A stretch of DNA of 32,187 nucleotides from positions 1 through 32,187 of the forward strand of contig JBFISC010000007.1 of the NCBI GenBank assembly GCA_041608775.1. Reading direction: 5' to 3'. Positions 29,412-32,187 of this stretch are shown in pieces. The position numbers and the translations under genes were made by a program. Source of the DNA: UBA7803 sp041608775 (GTDB lineage Bacteria > Pseudomonadota > Gammaproteobacteria > Pseudomonadales > Azotimanducaceae). The notes beneath the pieces were generated by a model, which saw only the letters and a program-made list of their open reading frames with translations, had not been told where the DNA came from and did not search any database. The number at the start of each line of letters is the position of its first letter. Within the stretch, counting starts at the first letter, position 1.

Positions 29412-32187
29412 TTGGATACCATCAGCGTGCGCGGCGCGCGCACCCACAACCTGAAGAACATCGACCTCGACATCCCGCGTGACCGTCTGGTGGTGATCAC
29501 CGGGTTGTCCGGCTCGGGCAAGTCGTCCCTGGCCTTCGACACGCTGTACGCCGAGGGGCAGCGGCGCTACGTGGAGTCGCTGTCTGCCTACGCACGGCAG
29601 TTCCTGTCCATGATGGAGAAGCCGGACGTCGACCACATCGAGGGGCTGTCGCCGGCGATTTCCATCGAGCAGAAGTCCACCTCCCACAACCCCCGCTCCA
29701 CGGTCGGCACCATCACCGAGATCTACGACTACCTGCGGCTGCTGTTCGCCCGCGTCGGCGAGCCGCGCTGCCCCACCCACGACGAACCACTGGACGCCCA
29801 GACCGTGAGCCAGATGGTCGACCAGGCTCTGGCGCTGCCGGACGGCAAACGCATCATGGTCCTGGCCCCCGTGGTCAGCGAGCGGAAGGGCGAGCACCTG
29901 CACGTGTTCAAGGAACTCGTGAGCAACGGCTTCATCCGGGCCCGCATCGACGGCCTGGTGGTGGATCTCGACAACCCGCCGGGCCTGGACAAGAAGAAGA
30001 AGCACACCATCGAGGCGGTGGTGGATCGGCTGCGGGTCCGCCCGGACATGCAGCAGCGGCTGGCGGAGAGCTTCGAGACCGCGCTGACCCTGTCCGACGG
30101 GATCGCCCGGGTCACCGACATGGACGACGAGGGCACCGAGGACCTGATTTTCTCCGCCCGCTTCGCCTGCCCGCAGTGCGGCTACAGTATCAGCGAGCTG
30201 GAGCCGCGGATGTTCTCCTTCAACAACCCGGCGGGCGCCTGCAGCGAGTGCGATGGCCTCGGGGTGAAGCAGTTCTTCGATCCGTCGCTGGTGGTGGCCG
30301 ACGAGGACCTGACCCTGGCGGAGGGCGCAATCCGCGGCTGGGACCGGCGGAACGTGTACTACTTCCACATGCTGAGCTCGCTGGCCGACCACTATGGCTT
30401 CGATGTGGAGTCGCCGTTCAGGAAGCTGAAGAAGAAGCACCGCGATGCCATTCTCTACGGCAGCGGCAGAGATCGGATCGACTTCAGCTACGTCAACGAT
30501 CGCGGTGACGTGATCCGTCGCAGCCACCGCTTCGAGGGCGTGATTCCGAACATGGAACGTCGCTACCACGAGACCGATTCGAGCATGGTGCGGGAGAACC
30601 TGCAGCGCTACCTGCGCACCGCCGACTGCCCTGCCTGCGCGGGCACCCGGCTGTGCGAGGAATCGCGCAACGTGTTCATCGGCAAGGTGAACCTGCCGCA
30701 GGTCACTCACGGTTCGGTCGAATCCACCCTGAGCTACTTCGACAAGCTGAAGCTCAAGGGCCGGCGCGGTGAGATCGCTGACAAGATCCTCAAGGAGATC
30801 CGCGCGCGGCTGCGGTTTCTGGTGGACGTGGGCCTGAACTACCTGACTCTGGACCGCAGCGCCGACACCCTGTCCGGCGGCGAGGCTCAGCGCATCCGGC
30901 TGGCCAGTCAGATCGGCGCCGGCCTGGTGGGCGTCATGTACATTCTCGACGAGCCGTCCATCGGCCTGCACCAGCGCGACAACGAGCGGCTGCTGCGTAC
31001 CCTCCACCATCTTCGCGACCTCGGCAACACGGTGCTCGTGGTCGAGCATGACGAAGAAGCCATCCGCTCGGCCGACTTCATCATCGACATCGGGCCCGGC
31101 GCCGGCGTGCACGGCGGCGAGGTGGTCGCCAGCGGCGGGCTCGACGACATACTCAAGGCGAAAGCCTCAATCACCGGCCAGTACCTGTCCGGACGCCAGA
31201 GCATCGACGTGCCGAAGCACCGCACGCCACGGGACCCGGACGCCGTGGTGCGGCTGATCGGAGCCCGCGGGAACAATCTCAGGGACGTCAGCGTGGAGAT
31301 CCCGTGCGGTTTGATCACCTGCGTGACAGGGGTGTCCGGCTCGGGGAAATCGACGCTCATCAACCACACGCTCTACCCGCTGGCCGCCACCAGCCTGAAC
31401 AAGGCCACCAGCCTCAGCCCCGCGGCTCACGACGAGATTCAGGGCCTGGAGCATCTGGACAAGGTGGTAGACATCGACCAGAGCCCCATCGGCCGGACAC
31501 CGCGTTCCAACCCGGCCACCTATACCGGGCTGTTCACCCCGATCCGGGAGCTGTTCGCCCAGACCCAGGAGGCCCGCGCCCGCGGGTACAAGCCAGGCCG
31601 CTTCAGCTTCAACGTCAAGGGCGGGCGCTGCGAGGCCTGCCAGGGCGACGGCGTGATCAAGGTGGAGATGCACTTCCTGCCGGACATCTACGTCCCCTGC
31701 GATGTCTGCAAGGGCAAACGCTACAACCGGGAAACCCTGGACGTGCGCTACAAGGACAGGAACATCAACGAAGTCCTGGAGATGACCGTGGAGGAGGCGC
31801 GTGAGTTCTTCGACGCGGTGCCGATGCTGGCGCGCAAGCTGCAGACGCTGATGGACGTCGGGCTTTCCTACATCCGGCTCGGTCAGAGCGCCACCACCCT
31901 GTCCGGCGGTGAAGCGCAGCGGGTGAAGCTGTCCCGGGAACTGTCGAAACGGGATACCGGCCGGACCCTGTACATTCTCGACGAGCCCACCACGGGTCTG
32001 CACTTCCACGACATCGCCCAGCTGCTGTCGGTGCTGCACAAGCTGCGCGACCAGGGCAACACCGTCATCGTCATCGAGCACAACCTGGAGGTGGTCAAGG
32101 TCGCCGACTGGATCATCGACCTCGGGCCCGGGGGCGGCGAGAAGGGCGGGTGGGTGGTCGCCGCCGGGCCGCCGGAGAAGATCGCGG
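29412..32187 (+). CDS. uvrA: Excinuclease ABC subunit A (3' end cut by the window edge)
   Basis: UvrA finds DNA lesions and loads UvrB in nucleotide excision repair. 925 codons are seen; comparison with the E. coli protein (940) suggests only about 15-20 residues are missing. The first Walker A is GLSGSGKSS (31-39), the second GVSGSGKST in the second half. LSGGEAQR signatures occur in both halves. Zinc modules are visible as CPQC with CSEC near the first ATPase, and CEAC with CDVC in the second. ILDEPSIGLHQRD and ILDEPTTGLHFHD are the Walker B regions. The start is TTG at 29412: the codons after it (DTISVRGARTHNLKNI) align with the E. coli MDKIEVRG start, and no ATG fits. The ssb gene is divergent. 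Confidence 0.97.
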   Translation, partial: MDTISVRGARTHNLKNIDLDIPRDRLVVITGLSGSGKSSLAFDTLYAEGQRRYVESLSAYARQFLSMMEKPDVDHIEGLSPAISIEQKSTSHNPRSTVGTITEIYDYLRLLFARVGEPRCPTHDEPLDAQTVSQMVDQALALPDGKRIMVLAPVVSERKGEHLHVFKELVSNGFIRARIDGLVVDLDNPPGLDKKKKHTIEAVVDRLRVRPDMQQRLAESFETALTLSDGIARVTDMDDEGTEDLIFSARFACPQCGYSISELEPRMFSFNNPAGACSECDGLGVKQFFDPSLVVADEDLTLAEGAIRGWDRRNVYYFHMLSSLADHYGFDVESPFRKLKKKHRDAILYGSGRDRIDFSYVNDRGDVIRRSHRFEGVIPNMERRYHETDSSMVRENLQRYLRTADCPACAGTRLCEESRNVFIGKVNLPQVTHGSVESTLSYFDKLKLKGRRGEIADKILKEIRARLRFLVDVGLNYLTLDRSADTLSGGEAQRIRLASQIGAGLVGVMYILDEPSIGLHQRDNERLLRTLHHLRDLGNTVLVVEHDEEAIRSADFIIDIGPGAGVHGGEVVASGGLDDILKAKASITGQYLSGRQSIDVPKHRTPRDPDAVVRLIGARGNNLRDVSVEIPCGLITCVTGVSGSGKSTLINHTLYPLAATSLNKATSLSPAAHDEIQGLEHLDKVVDIDQSPIGRTPRSNPATYTGLFTPIRELFAQTQEARARGYKPGRFSFNVKGGRCEACQGDGVIKVEMHFLPDIYVPCDVCKGKRYNRETLDVRYKDRNINEVLEMTVEEAREFFDAVPMLARKLQTLMDVGLSYIRLGQSATTLSGGEAQRVKLSRELSKRDTGRTLYILDEPTTGLHFHDIAQLLSVLHKLRDQGNTVIVIEHNLEVVKVADWIIDLGPGGGEKGGWVVAAGPPEKIA

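Noticed and set aside
29391..31112. A 573-codon open frame on the minus strand across uvrA
   Set aside because: Antisense to uvrA, whose identity is certain; no family features.
1..32187. CRISPR arrays, insertion sequences, prophage or integron parts, toxin-antitoxin or other defence genes
   Set aside because: I saw no regularly spaced repeats, no transposase or integrase signatures and no terminal inverted repeats; almost all sequence is accounted for by housekeeping genes.

Overview
The window is GC-rich bacterial chromosome, almost wall-to-wall genes, with a gene order that points to a free-living gammaproteobacterium outside the Enterobacterales. The evidence is lolB divergent from hemA; prs-rplY-pth-ychF behind a tRNA-Gln; a proA-nadD-rsfS-rlmH-mrdA-rodA-mltB-rlpA-dacA-ybeD-lipB block as in Pseudomonas relatives; and ssb divergent from uvrA. 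I see no phage, insertion sequence, integron or CRISPR array. No stretch over 300 bases lacks a gene; the largest gap is the 229 bp between ssb and uvrA.

Region 1 (1-8060) is the accessory part. It holds a short ORF that looks like the two ends of an NhaA Na+/H+ antiporter with the middle missing, an exported alpha-carbonic anhydrase, and a CaCA-family cation antiporter. An unknown 129-residue protein, an exported PrxQ-like peroxiredoxin and an aldo/keto reductase follow. Next is a tightly coupled three-gene operon (a four-helix membrane protein plus two exported paralogues of an unnamed family), then a PaaI-type thioesterase and a second CaCA antiporter.

Region 2 (8115-12850, minus strand) holds translation and nucleotide genes: elongator tRNA-Met with a clear promoter, an unknown membrane protein, ychF, pth, rplY, prs and tRNA-Gln with its own strong promoter. 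ispE, which usually sits between lolB and prs in relatives, is absent here. Region 3 (12852-17452) has lolB on the minus strand and, divergently, hemA-prfA-prmC-moeB, the last three joined by ATGA overlaps or short gaps.

Region 4 (17415-27852, minus strand) is a long envelope and housekeeping operon. It starts with a Lon-N-domain protein and proA, passes through NAD synthesis and ribosome maturation genes (nadD, rsfS, rlmH) and the rod-shape peptidoglycan machinery (mrdA, rodA, mltB, rlpA, dacA), and ends with ybeD and lipB. lipB collides tail to tail with moeB, overlapping it by 38 bp. Region 5 (27924-32187) has uppP on the plus strand, ssb on the minus strand and uvrA running off the right edge. 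Many genes start with GTG or TTG and overlap their upstream neighbour by 1-11 bases, so translational coupling is a strong theme.

I found no convincing new multi-gene system. The best leads are the gutted NhaA ORF beside the carbonic anhydrase and CaCA genes, the coupled operon of exported paralogues at 4349-6578, the missing ispE, and the matched tRNA promoters.
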